DNA from: an uncultured Clostridium sp. | GTDB taxonomy: Bacteria; Bacillota; Clostridia; TANB77; CAG-508 | Direction of reading: 5' to 3' | Length of the DNA: 40,067 nucleotides | NCBI GenBank assembly: GCA_947575745.1 | Contig: CANPOS010000018.1 | Span: 1-40,067 of the forward strand | Part shown: piece after piece, positions 28,409-36,697 of the stretch | How positions within the stretch are numbered: the first letter of the stretch is position 1 | Layout of the letters: every line of letters begins with the position of its first letter | The notes under the pieces: model-generated | What the model was told of the DNA's origin: nothing | Databases searched by the model: none | The model's input: the letters and a program-made list of their open reading frames with translations, nothing else | Program-made: the position numbers and the translations under genes

Positions 28409-29185
28409 ATGGAAAAGCAAGAGACTATGACTTACCAAAAAGCACTTGCTGGAGGAGTGGTCAAAAAAGGTGACTATTTCTCAGTCCAGTATCCAGATGG
28501 ACGAAATGTACTTTTCCGGCTTGTTAAGAGAGAAGGAAGATATGTCATGTGGGGGATGACGACAACCGAACAAATCTATTTGGAGGGAAAAAAAGGATAT
28601 GATAATTTCCTTACTTGGGCAGATGCAAAGGTAAGGGAGGAATACTCTTCGGAAGACACATTTGAAGAAGTACATGCTTTAGGACTTTCTGATAAGGATT
28701 ATGAAATCCATTCTCAAGAGGAATTTCGTCGGATATTGGACGAGGCAGAGGAAATGTGTGGAAGTTCCGAAGATACCAACATGTACTATGCTCTCGCTTC
28801 GCGCTGTGTCGGGATCTACGGTAGCTATGCGTGGTTCTACGTGTTCCTTGTGCTCAGCGGTGACGTGAACGCCTATGACTTGTATAACTCGTACGGCAGC
28901 ACGGGTAGCGGTACCTTTGCGGTGCGCTCCGAAGCCACTCCAAAATCCACACTCCTTTTGAAACGAGCTGGGTGTAACGGCTCTAAGGAAAAGCCGTGGA
29001 TTTGCCTAAATAGCCAAGAAGACGTTCAAGAAGTGAATACTTCAAATGATGATACTGCAGGCGAAGATATGGCAGATATGAGCAAAGCCGAGCTTGTGTA
29101 TCTAATTCAGGAAGGGCAAGAGCTTATTCAGAAACAATGTGCATGGCTTACAAAATTGGAGAAATATGCCCAAAATTTAAAATAA
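28409..29185 (+). CDS. DGR target protein 1 (C-type-lectin-like variable protein)
   Basis: This 258-aa protein has no signal peptide. An N-terminal domain (YFSVQYPDGRNVLFRLVKREG) leads to ALASRCV, where a 135-bp variable region begins (residues about 130-174, ending AVRSEATP), then PWICLNSQE and an acidic, helical C-terminal tail. The variable segment follows the pattern of DGR proteins whose hypervariable residues sit on a C-type-lectin/FGE-like scaffold. That fold assignment is inference. ATG 28409 is 9 nt after AAGGAG. In-frame CGG occurs twice (28517-28519, 28730-28732) and must be read as Arg: paralogues conserve these frames and a +1 shift at the first hits a stop within 14 codons. Codon use is GC-richer than core genes. 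Confidence 0.82.
   Translation: MEKQETMTYQKALAGGVVKKGDYFSVQYPDGRNVLFRLVKREGRYVMWGMTTTEQIYLEGKKGYDNFLTWADAKVREEYSSEDTFEEVHALGLSDKDYEIHSQEEFRRILDEAEEMCGSSEDTNMYYALASRCVGIYGSYAWFYVFLVLSGDVNAYDLYNSYGSTGSGTFAVRSEATPKSTLLLKRAGCNGSKEKPWICLNSQEDVQEVNTSNDDTAGEDMADMSKAELVYLIQEGQELIQKQCAWLTKLEKYAQNLK
28796..28930 (+). repeat. DGR variable region 1
   Basis: This aligns without gaps to the template at 7501-7635. Most differences fall at template adenines (for example AAC to TAC, GAC, CTC, GGT), but a few non-A differences near the 5' end suggest a slightly different or older template. Sequence on either side is nearly identical to target gene 2. Confidence 0.85.
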
Positions 29186-29222
29186 ATTATCTCCAAAACA
29201 AGTAAGGTTTAACTTACTTGAT

Positions 29223-29260
29223 ACCAAAATGCACTCAGTTGACGCTGGGTGCATTTTGGT
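29223..29260 (+). terminator. Terminator of DGR target gene 1
   Basis: ACCAAAATGCAC (29223-29234) pairs perfectly with GTGCATTTTGGT (29249-29260). A degraded version follows target gene 2 at about 32113-32152. Confidence 0.8.
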
Positions 29261-29279
29261 AGATAAAAATAAAAAAATG

Positions 29280-29308
29280 TTGACTTATGTCTAAATAACA
29301 AGTATAAT
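29280..29308 (+). promoter_or_regulatory. metK promoter
   Basis: TTGACT (29280-29285), a 17-nt spacer and TATAAT (29303-29308) lie directly upstream of the SAM riboswitch. Confidence 0.75.
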
Positions 29309-29315
29309 AAATATA

Positions 29316-29420
29316 TTATCAAGAGTGAGTAAGAGGACTGGCTCAGTGACCTCACAGCAACCTGTAAAAAGCAAGGTGCTAAAACCAGCAAAGCAAAATA
29401 AGCTTTGAATGATGATTATA
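29316..29420 (+). promoter_or_regulatory. SAM-I (S-box) riboswitch
   Basis: The conserved S-box sequence is clear: TTATCAAGAGTGAG, GAGGACTGGCTC, CAGCAACCTG, AAGGTGCTAAAACCAGCAA and the closing GAATGATGA. When SAM is bound it should favour the terminator at 29440-29467 and turn off metK. Confidence 0.93.
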
Positions 29421-29439
29421 TATATATAGTAAACATTGT

Positions 29440-29467
29440 TCTTTGCTTATGAGGCAAAGATTTTTTT
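29440..29467 (+). terminator. Riboswitch-controlled terminator
   Basis: TCTTTGC (29440-29446) pairs with GCAAAGA (29454-29460), followed by a run of seven T, about 20 nt before the metK start. Confidence 0.85.
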
Positions 29468-29486
29468 ATAGAAAGGAAAGATAAAA

Positions 29487-30596
29487 ATGAACAAATACTT
29501 ATTTACCTCAGAAAGTGTAACAGAAGGACACCCAGACAAATTATGTGACTTAATATCAGACACAATACTAGACGAATGCTTAAAACAAGATAAATACTCA
29601 AGAGTAGCAGTAGAAACATTTGCATCAAATGATAAAATTACAATAGCAGGACAACTTACTACAAATGCAAAAATGGATATAGAAAGAATAGCAAGGAATA
29701 CCTTGAAAAATATTGGATACAAAGGAAAAGGAATAGACATAGATAGTGAGAATTGTGAAATAGATATAAATATTACTAAACAAAGTGGAGATATTGCACA
29801 AGGAGTTGATGTAGGAGGAGCAGGAGATCAAGGTATAATGTTCGGATATGCAACTTCTGAAACAGAAGAATATATGCCGTTTGCAATAAATCTTGCACAT
29901 AAACTATCAAAAAAATTAACAGAAGTTAGAAAAAATGACATACTTCCATATTTGGGTCCAGACGGAAAAACACAAGTTACAGTAGAATATGAAAATGATA
30001 TACCAAAAAGAATAGAAACAATTCTTATATCAAATCAACATGACGCAGATATATCACTTGAGAAGGTAAGAGAAGATATAATAGAAAAAGTAATAAAAGA
30101 AGTAGTACCAGAAGAATATTTAGATGAAAATACAAAATACTATGTAAATCCAACAGGAAGATTTGTAATAGGGGGACCACTTGGAGATACAGGTTTAACA
30201 GGAAGAAAAATAATAGTAGATACATATGGCGGATATGCAAGACATGGTGGAGGAGCATTCTCAGGAAAAGATGCAACAAAAGTAGATAGAAGTGCAGCAT
30301 ATATGCTACGTCATATTGCAAAAAATATTGTTGCAAATGGATACGCAAAAAAATGTGAAATACAAATATCTTATGGCATAGGAATAGCAAAACCTATATC
30401 AATATATGTAAATACATTTGGAACAAGTACAATAAGTGAAGACGAGATAATAAACAAAATAGAGAATAAATTTGATTTAACACCAGATGGAATAATAAAA
30501 TATTTAGAACTTAGAAATCCAATATATGCCCAAACAACAAATTATGGACATTTTGGAAAACCAAATCTTCCATGGGAGAAAATAATTGAATTTTAA
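29487..30596 (+). CDS. metK: S-adenosylmethionine synthetase (MetK), short variant
   Basis: MetK makes SAM from methionine and ATP. It shows [16 protein letters not shown], the [12 protein letters not shown] loop, [29 protein letters not shown] and [20 protein letters not shown]. Length is 369 aa, somewhat shorter than the usual 390 or so, with trimmed loops but all catalytic motifs. ATG 29487 follows GAAAGGAAAG. It is controlled by the SAM-I riboswitch upstream. No in-frame CGG. It is a core gene sitting between two DGR cassettes, which indicates that the cassettes inserted or duplicated around it. Confidence 0.96.
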   Translation: MNKYLFTSESVTEGHPDKLCDLISDTILDECLKQDKYSRVAVETFASNDKITIAGQLTTNAKMDIERIARNTLKNIGYKGKGIDIDSENCEIDINITKQSGDIAQGVDVGGAGDQGIMFGYATSETEEYMPFAINLAHKLSKKLTEVRKNDILPYLGPDGKTQVTVEYENDIPKRIETILISNQHDADISLEKVREDIIEKVIKEVVPEEYLDENTKYYVNPTGRFVIGGPLGDTGLTGRKIIVDTYGGYARHGGGAFSGKDATKVDRSAAYMLRHIAKNIVANGYAKKCEIQISYGIGIAKPISIYVNTFGTSTISEDEIINKIENKFDLTPDGIIKYLELRNPIYAQTTNYGHFGKPNLPWEKIIEF

Positions 30597-30601
30597 AGAG
30601 G

Positions 30602-30638
30602 GGTTGCGACAATCTTCTACGTCCCCAATGTCGCAACC
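30602..30638. terminator. Hairpin between metK and XRE regulator 2
   Basis: GGTTGCGACA (30602-30611) pairs with TGTCGCAACC (30629-30638). There is no T-run, but its convergent position suggests a terminator. Confidence 0.6.
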
Positions 30639-30653
30639 AATATCTCATCAAGT

Positions 30654-30986
30654 TTATTTATCTTTTTTCTCTGAAATTATAGTTACGATTTGATAAATAA
30701 GTTCTTTCTTCTCAGGAGTACAATCCTTTAGAAGTGTGTTAAGCTCACTGTTTAGATATTCAGAAGAATTGTTAGAAGCACCATTTAAAATAAATGCTTC
30801 TGGTATTTCTAGGATACCACAAAGTTCATTTAAACGTTTTAAATTTATATGAGTTTTACCAGTTTCAATTCTACTTAAGTAAGCTACTGAAACATTTATC
30901 ATTTCTGAAAGTTTTTCTTGAGTATATCCTTTTTCAATTCTTGCTTTCTTTAGTCTGTCACCAATTAGTTTGTAATCTAATGCCAT
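30654..30986 (-). CDS. XRE-family regulator 2, paired with a DGR target gene
   Basis: This 110-aa paralogue of the regulator at 27743-28075 has the same length and helix-turn-helix (RLKKARIEKGYTQEKLSEMINVSVAYLSRIETGKTHINL). I chose ATG 30986 (MALDYK) because GGAGG sits just upstream; an in-frame ATG at 31004 would include it. It is divergent from target gene 2. The two regulators differ at scattered positions, while the two target genes outside their variable regions are almost identical. Confidence 0.85.
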   Translation of the reverse strand: MALDYKLIGDRLKKARIEKGYTQEKLSEMINVSVAYLSRIETGKTHINLKRLNELCGILEIPEAFILNGASNNSSEYLNSELNTLLKDCTPEKKELIYQIVTIISEKKDK

Positions 30987-31147
30987 TATAAAACCTCCAT
31001 TCAATAATTTGATTATAGACTAACATATTAATTAGTATAACCTCATACGTAAACTTATATTAGCATGTAAATTAAATAATTTTAAGAAACATAAAAGTAA
31101 ATATTTACCAATAATTCAATAAAATGAAAAGATTTATATAAAATAAT

Positions 31148-31224
31148 TTGTAATTAACATAATTATATGATATAATATACAAATACAAATCTAAAATGTC
31201 TATTGCTAATCTTTTTAGTAAGAC
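31148..31224 (+). promoter_or_regulatory. DGR target 2 promoter and leader hairpin
   Basis: TTGTAA-17-TATAAT (31148-31176) and the hairpin at 31198-31224 repeat those of target gene 1 almost base for base. The remainder of the 30987-31325 gap is the same conserved divergent region. Confidence 0.65.
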
Positions 31225-31325
31225 AAGAAAGGGGAGAATTTATTTAAGGAACAGCATATCAATCTATGGCAAAAAGCATATCTCGTAAACTAACACCATA
31301 AAAGTTAAAGAAGGAGATGCTATCT

Positions 31326-32081
31326 ATGGAAAAGCAAGAGACTATGACTTACCAAAAAGCACTTGCTGGAGGAGTGGTCAAAAAAGGTGACTATTTCTCA
31401 GTCCAGTATCCAGATGGACGAAATGTACTTTTCCGGCTTGTTAAGAGAGAAGGAAGATATGTCATGTGGGGGATGACGACAACCGAACAAATCTATTTGG
31501 AGGGAAAAAAAGGATATGATAATTTCCTTACTTGGGCAGATGCAAAGGTAAGGGAGGAATACTCTTCGGAAGACACATTTGAAGAAGTACATGCTTTAGG
31601 ACTTTCTGATAAGGATTATGAAATCCATTCTCAAGAGGAATTTCGTCGGATATTGGACGAGGCAGAGGAAATGTGTGGAAGTCCCGAAGATGCCAACATG
31701 TGCTATGCTCTCGCTTCGCGCTGTGTCTACTTGAGCAGTAGCCATGCGGGTTTCCGCGTGTTCTATGTGCTCGGCGGTTACATGGGCTACGATTGGTTGT
31801 GTAACTCGTACGGCAGCACGAGCAGCTCTAGCCGTGCGGTGCGCCCCGAAGCCACTCCAAAATCCACACTCCTTTTGAAACGAGTTGGGTGTAACGGCTC
31901 TAAGGAAAAGCCGTGGATTTGCCTAAATAGCCAAGAGGACGTTCAAGAAGTAAATACTTCAAATGATGATACTGCAGGCGAAGATATGGCGGATATGAGC
32001 AAAGCCGAGCTTTTACGCCTTATTCAGGGAGTGCGTGAACAGCTTGAAAAATTGGAGAAATATGCTCAAAATTTAAAATAA
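31326..32081 (+). CDS. DGR target protein 2 (C-type-lectin-like variable protein)
   Basis: This 251-aa paralogue of target 1 has an essentially identical N-terminal 125 residues. Its variable region encodes YLSSSHAGFRVFYVLGGYMG and ends AVRPEATP; the C-terminus is shorter (ELLRLIQGVREQLEKLEKYAQNLK). Start ATG 31326 is 9 nt after AAGGAG. Two in-frame CGG codons (31434-31436, 31647-31649) are again read as Arg. About half the variable-region residues differ from target 1 while the flanks barely differ, which is the signature of active or recent retrohoming. With no signal peptide, its location and ligand are unknown. Confidence 0.82.
   Translation: MEKQETMTYQKALAGGVVKKGDYFSVQYPDGRNVLFRLVKREGRYVMWGMTTTEQIYLEGKKGYDNFLTWADAKVREEYSSEDTFEEVHALGLSDKDYEIHSQEEFRRILDEAEEMCGSPEDANMCYALASRCVYLSSSHAGFRVFYVLGGYMGYDWLCNSYGSTSSSSRAVRPEATPKSTLLLKRVGCNGSKEKPWICLNSQEDVQEVNTSNDDTAGEDMADMSKAELLRLIQGVREQLEKLEKYAQNLK
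31713..31847 (+). repeat. DGR variable region 2
   Basis: This is co-linear with the template at 7501-7635 and ends in the same GCGGTGCGCCCC. It differs from variable region 1 at many adenine-template positions and shares with it a few non-A differences from the template, suggesting a second template elsewhere. Confidence 0.85.
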
Positions 32082-32317
32082 ATTATCTCCAAAAGTAAGG
32101 TTAACTTACTTGATACCAAAAGTGCATCTGGTGAAAGCTAGGTGCATTTTGGGTAAGTGAAATAGTTAAGTTTTTGTTTTAATTTGTTCATATGTAGTTC
32201 ATAATTATAATATATACTATGAAATATTATAATTAAAAAATGAAGGTAATATTTTCTAAGCAATAAATATCAAGAAAATTCAAGTAGAAATATAGAAAAG
32301 GAGAGTGAAAATCTTTA

Positions 32318-34982
32318 GTGGAAATTAAGGGGAAAAGTTGGCATGCAATGCCAATAGAAGAAGTATTAAAAGAATTAGATACAACAGAAGAAGGGCTGAC
32401 GGATAAAGAAGCAGAAGAAAGACTTAAGAAATATGGATATAATGAACTTAGAGGAAAAAAGATAAGGACAGTATTTGAGCTTGTATGGGAAGAAATTACA
32501 GATCCTATGATATTAATATTAATTGGAGCTTCAATTTTATCATTTGTATTAAAAGAATGGGTAGAGGGATTTGTAATTCTATTTATAGTGTTTGTAAATA
32601 CCATAATAAGTGTAATACAAGAAAAGAAAGCAGAAGCCTCAATAGAAGCATTAAAGAGTATGAGTTCATCAAGTGCACGTGCATTTAGACAAGGCGAAGA
32701 TAGCCTTATAACCTCAAAGGAGCTAGTAATTCGGAGATATTGTAATACTTGAAGCAGGAGCAATGGTGCCAGCAGATATTAGATTAATAGAAGAAGCAAA
32801 TCTTAAAGTACAAGAGGCATCACTTACAGGGGAATCTGTACCAGTAGAAAAAAATGCAGAAGAAGTATTACAAGAAGGTTGTCAATTAGGAGATAGGGTA
32901 AATATGGTATATAGCTCTTCACTTATAACATATGGAAGAGCGACAGGAGTAGTTGTTGCAACAGGAATGGATACAGAAGTTGGAAGTATAGCAGATATGC
33001 TAAACGAAGAAGACGATTTTGATACACCACTTAAAAGGAAACTTGCAGCAGTAGGAAAAACCTTAAGTATAGTAGGACTTATCGTTTGTGTAGTTATATT
33101 TGGAATAGGTATGCTATATAAAAGACCAGTTTTACCATTATTTATGACAGCAATAAGTCTTGCAATATCAATAATACCAGAAGGATTACCTGCAACAGCA
33201 ACAATAGTTATGGCACTTGGTGTAAAAAGAATGATAAAAGAAAATGCTTTGATAAGGAAGCTTCCAGCAGTTGAAACTTTAGGAAGTAGTACAGTAATTT
33301 GTTCAGATAAAACAGGAACCTTAACACAAAATAAGATGACAGTAACTTGTCTTGCAATGGAATCAGACATAAAAGCACATAACTTAAAGGAAGTTAAAAA
33401 CTTAAGTGAAGAGGAAAAAGAAGATTACAAAGAACTAGTTTTTGCAGGAGCACTTTGTAATGATGCATCACTTGACCCAGATAAAAAACATGCAATCTTA
33501 GGAGATCCAACAGAAGGAGCGTTGATTTTCTTAGCACAAGACGATTTTAAAATAAATCAAGAAGAATTAGAAGAAAAATATCCACGAGAATACGAAATGC
33601 CATTTGACTCAGACAGAAAAATGATGACAACTGTACACAAGATAGATAACAAAATAATAGCATATACCAAAGGTGCAGTAGACGAAATGCTAGAACTATG
33701 TACAAAAATATTAACACCAAATGGTGAAAGAGAAATTACAAGTGAGGATAAAGAAAGAATAATAGAACTATCAACAAAAATGTCAGCAAAAGCACTCAGA
33801 ACACTAGGTTTTGCTAAAAAGATATTAAAAGAAGTTCCAGAAGAAGAAGGAACAAATATTGAATATGATTTAACATTTATTGGAATGTGTGGAATGATAG
33901 ATCCGCCAAGACCAGAAGTAGTAAAGGCAATTAAAACCTGTAAGAATGCAGGAATAAGAATAGTTATGATAACAGGAGATCATTTGATTACAGCAACTAC
34001 TATTGCAAAAGAACTTGGAATATATAAAGAAGGTAATCACTCGTTGTCAGGAGATGACTTAGATGAAATGACAGACGAAGAACTTGATAAAGTAGTGGGA
34101 AATGTAGCAGTATATGCAAGAGTATCGCCAAATCATAAATTAAGAATAATACAATCATTAAAGAGAACTGGAGAAATAGCAGGAATGACAGGTGATGGTG
34201 TAAATGATGCACCAGCACTAAAAGCAGCAGATATAGGAATTGCAATGGGGATAAATGGTACAGATGTTGCAAAAGATTCAGCAGATATGATATTACTAGA
34301 TGACGACTTTACAACAATTGTATATGCTGTAAAAGAAGGACGACGTGTATATAGAAACATACAAAAAGTTATACAATTCTTACTTGCTGGAAATATAGCA
34401 GAAATATTGACATTATTTATAGCAACACTTTTAAATTGGGAAGCACCAATACTTGCAATACATGTACTGTGCATTAACCTAGCAACAGATTCCTTACCAG
34501 CTTTGGCATTAGGAGTAGATCCAGCAAGCAAGGATGTAATGAAAGAAAAGCCAATAAAATCAGGTAGCTTATTCGAGAAAGCATTAGTATCAAGAGTTAT
34601 ATTACATGGTATATTTATAACTATTGCAACAATAATGGCATACCAAATAGGACTAAGAACAGACAGCCATGTTGTAGGACAGACAATGGCATTTGTAGTG
34701 CTTGCAGTATCACAATTATTCCATGCATTTAATCAACGCTCAAATGTAGAATCAATATTTAGTACAGGAAATGGACACAATAGATCTTTATTTTGGGCAA
34801 TACTTGTATCATTTGGCATAGTATGTATCGTACTATTTGTACCATTTATGAGAAATATATTTAGTTTAGCAACACTAAAACTAAACGAATGGGCAATAGT
34901 AATTGCACTTTCGCTATTACCACTTGTATTAGTAGAAATAACAAAATTTATTAAAAGGAAATTTAAACTTAAATTTATTTAG
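32318..34982 (+). CDS. Calcium-transporting-type P-ATPase, one CGG +1 shift
   Basis: This P2-type cation ATPase of about 887 aa probably exports Ca2+. It shows the N-terminal cation ATPase domain (WHAMPIEEVLKELDTTEEGLT), the actuator loop SLTGESVPVEK, PEGLPATATIVMALG in TM4, the phosphorylation motif CSDKTGTLTQNKMTV, the hinge TGDGVNDAPALKAADIG and CINLATDSLPALALG in TM6 with ion-binding polar residues. In-frame CGG 32732-32734 shifts +1 to give ELVIGDIVILEAGAMVPADIR, the conserved VGD.V.L..G..VPAD actuator segment. Unshifted reading stops six residues later. The start is GTG 32318 after AAAGGAG. A TTGTTC-16-TATAAT promoter lies at 32184-32211. Confidence 0.93.
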
Positions 34983-35016
34983 AGTTTGGATATAAAAATA
35001 AGAAAAGGAGTAAAAT

Positions 35017-35553
35017 ATGGAGAAATTTTTGAAGAAAACTGGTTGGACTAGTGTAATTACATCAATAGTATTTGCAATAATTGGAATTATCTTAATAACA
35101 AATCCTGAAAGCATAATAAAAATAGTAGCATATATACTAGGTGGAATATTTATAGCAGTAGGAATTGTAAAAATAATAAATTATTTTAGCTCAAAAGGAA
35201 GTAGTGATTTATATAACTATAATCTAGTATATGGCTTAATAGCAATAGTACTTGGAATTATTACTATGATATATAGTAATACAATAGGGACAATGTTTAG
35301 AATAATGATAGGAATATGGATAATATATAGTGGACTAATGCGACTAGGACTTGCTCTAAAACTTAGGAGAGGACAAATAAGTTCTTGGATAGCAGTACTT
35401 GTGCTTGCTATATGTATGTTAGTGTTTGGAATGTATATAGTATTTAATACAAATGCTGTAATGGTAACAATTGGAATTGTAATACTTGCATATGCAATTT
35501 CAGACTTAATAGAAAGCTTTATATTTGTAAGAAACATAGATAAGATTTTTTAA
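35017..35553 (+). CDS. DUF308/HdeD-like membrane protein
   Basis: This 178-aa protein has about six hydrophobic segments arranged as three repeated pairs (for example VITSIVFAIIGIILI, IVAYILGGIFIAVGIVKII, LIAIVLGIITMIYS). This is the pattern of the DUF308/HdeD family of small integral membrane proteins. Function is unknown; some family members are linked to acid stress. It follows the P-ATPase by 34 nt and may be cotranscribed. No in-frame CGG. Confidence 0.8.
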   Translation: MEKFLKKTGWTSVITSIVFAIIGIILITNPESIIKIVAYILGGIFIAVGIVKIINYFSSKGSSDLYNYNLVYGLIAIVLGIITMIYSNTIGTMFRIMIGIWIIYSGLMRLGLALKLRRGQISSWIAVLVLAICMLVFGMYIVFNTNAVMVTIGIVILAYAISDLIESFIFVRNIDKIF

Positions 35554-35691
35554 GATTTAATACATTATATTTCGAAACAATTAAATATTCCAAAGTTATA
35601 AAGCATTATTCATGCATAAAATAATTTGCTCTTTTTGTATAGTATGTGATATAATCACAATGTAAGAATATAAAGGGGTAAAATTATAAAT

Positions 35692-36057
35692 ATGAATATT
35701 AAAAGTACAAAGAAAATAGCTTTTATAAGTATTATAGTTTTAGTAGTTATAACTGTTATTGGAATAATATTTGTTGTTAATAAAAGAACGAATATACAAA
35801 ATGAAATGACAGCTGATTTAGAATTTCAATTAGATAATAATAATAAATATGAAATCATAACAGATTTTAAATGGATGACTATGCAAGATGATGGTGGAAG
35901 CAATACAAGTATATGCTATTAGATAGATTTAGGCAATAATAAAGTTAAAAAGGTCCAAGAAGAAAAGGACAAGCAAAAATGAAGATAAGAAAAGAGAAAA
36001 AGTACAAGCACAAGAAGAATTAAATAAATTAGAAAATGAAATTAAAGAAACAGCATA
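35692..36057 (+). pseudogene. Decayed membrane-anchored hypothetical gene
   Basis: ATG 35692 after AAAGGGG starts a protein with one N-terminal membrane segment (IAFISIIVLVVITVIGIIFVV) and a polar region ending DGGSNTSICY at an in-frame TAG (35920-35922). The same frame continues sensibly as IDLGNNKVKKVQEEKD, and a later coiled stretch (REKVQAQEELNKLENEIKE) lies in another frame up to 36057. These lesions are an ordinary stop codon and an indel with no CGG, quite unlike the CGG sites elsewhere. It could still make a 76-aa product. Confidence 0.55.
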
Positions 36058-36079
36058 AAATCAAGTAGAATAAAAAGCT

Positions 36080-36103
36080 AGAGTAGACTTAATTGTCTAC
36101 TCT
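36080..36103 (+). terminator. Terminator before the GIY-YIG gene
   Basis: AGAGTAGAC (36080-36088) pairs with GTCTACTCT (36095-36103), followed by TTATGAT. Confidence 0.65.
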
Positions 36104-36137
36104 TTATGATATAATAAGGATTAGAAGGAGTTAACAA

Positions 36138-36458
36138 ATGTATTATGTATATATGATAAGATGTGAAGATAATTCTATTTATACAGGAATAACAACAGAT
36201 ATAGAAAGAAGATTTAAAGAGCATTTAAGTAAAGACAAAAAATGTGCTAAGTATACTCTAACACATACAGTTATAAATATAGAAAGTATATGGAAGACAG
36301 AAGACAAAGTATTAGCTTCAAAATTAGAATATCACATAAAAAAACTACCAAAAATAAAAAAAGAAGAACTAATAAAAAGCAATAATTTAGAGAAACTACT
36401 AGGAAGAGTGATAGATAGTAGTAAATATGAGAAGGTAAATATCAGCATATTAAAGTAA
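36138..36458 (+). CDS. GIY-YIG domain endonuclease
   Basis: This 106-aa single-domain GIY-YIG protein is of the small YhbQ/UvrC-N-like group. It starts MYYVYMIRCEDNSIYTGITT, carrying the YVY and YTG variants of the motif, then the catalytic Arg in DIERRFKEHLS and KLEYHIKKLPK. It is thought to cut or process DNA, though cellular roles of the group are unclear. ATG 36138 follows AAGGAG. No in-frame CGG. Confidence 0.88.
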   Translation: MYYVYMIRCEDNSIYTGITTDIERRFKEHLSKDKKCAKYTLTHTVINIESIWKTEDKVLASKLEYHIKKLPKIKKEELIKSNNLEKLLGRVIDSSKYEKVNISILK

Positions 36459-36466
36459 TAACAAAA

Positions 36467-36509
36467 TTAGCACTCTCCACTTGACAGTGCTAAAATAAAG
36501 TTGTATAAT
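36467..36509 (+). promoter_or_regulatory. CIRCE operator and clpB promoter
   Basis: TTAGCACTC-N9-CAGTGCTAA (36467-36493) matches the HrcA-binding CIRCE inverted repeat with one mismatch. It overlaps TTGACA (36481-36486), which is 17 nt from TATAAT (36504-36509). HrcA binding would block the -35 box, giving heat-shock control of clpB. Confidence 0.92.
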
Positions 36510-36557
36510 AAATATTATTAAAGAAGCACATTATATATAGTGCTTAGTTAATGTTTG

Positions 36558-36670
36558 AAAAAGAAACGAGTATTGCAAGGCGTGCGAAAGAGATATTCCA
36601 TGAGGTGTACTAATGTACATTGAATGGAAATCGAATGAGCAACAACGAAGCAAGACGACGTTTATTTTTT
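36558..36670 (+). ncRNA. Candidate structured leader RNA, copy C (clpB 5' UTR)
   Basis: The outer stem is AAAAAGAAACG (36558-36568) with CGTTTATTTTTT (36659-36670). The loops GCGAAAG and GAATGAG...CGAAG surround an ATATTCCAT/ATGGAAAT hairpin with an inner TGTAC/GTACA stem. It shares architecture and loop motifs with copies A and B. It ends about 12 nt before the clpB ribosome binding site. Confidence 0.45.
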
Positions 36671-36697
36671 GAACTATTATGAGAGGAGGAAGAGATT

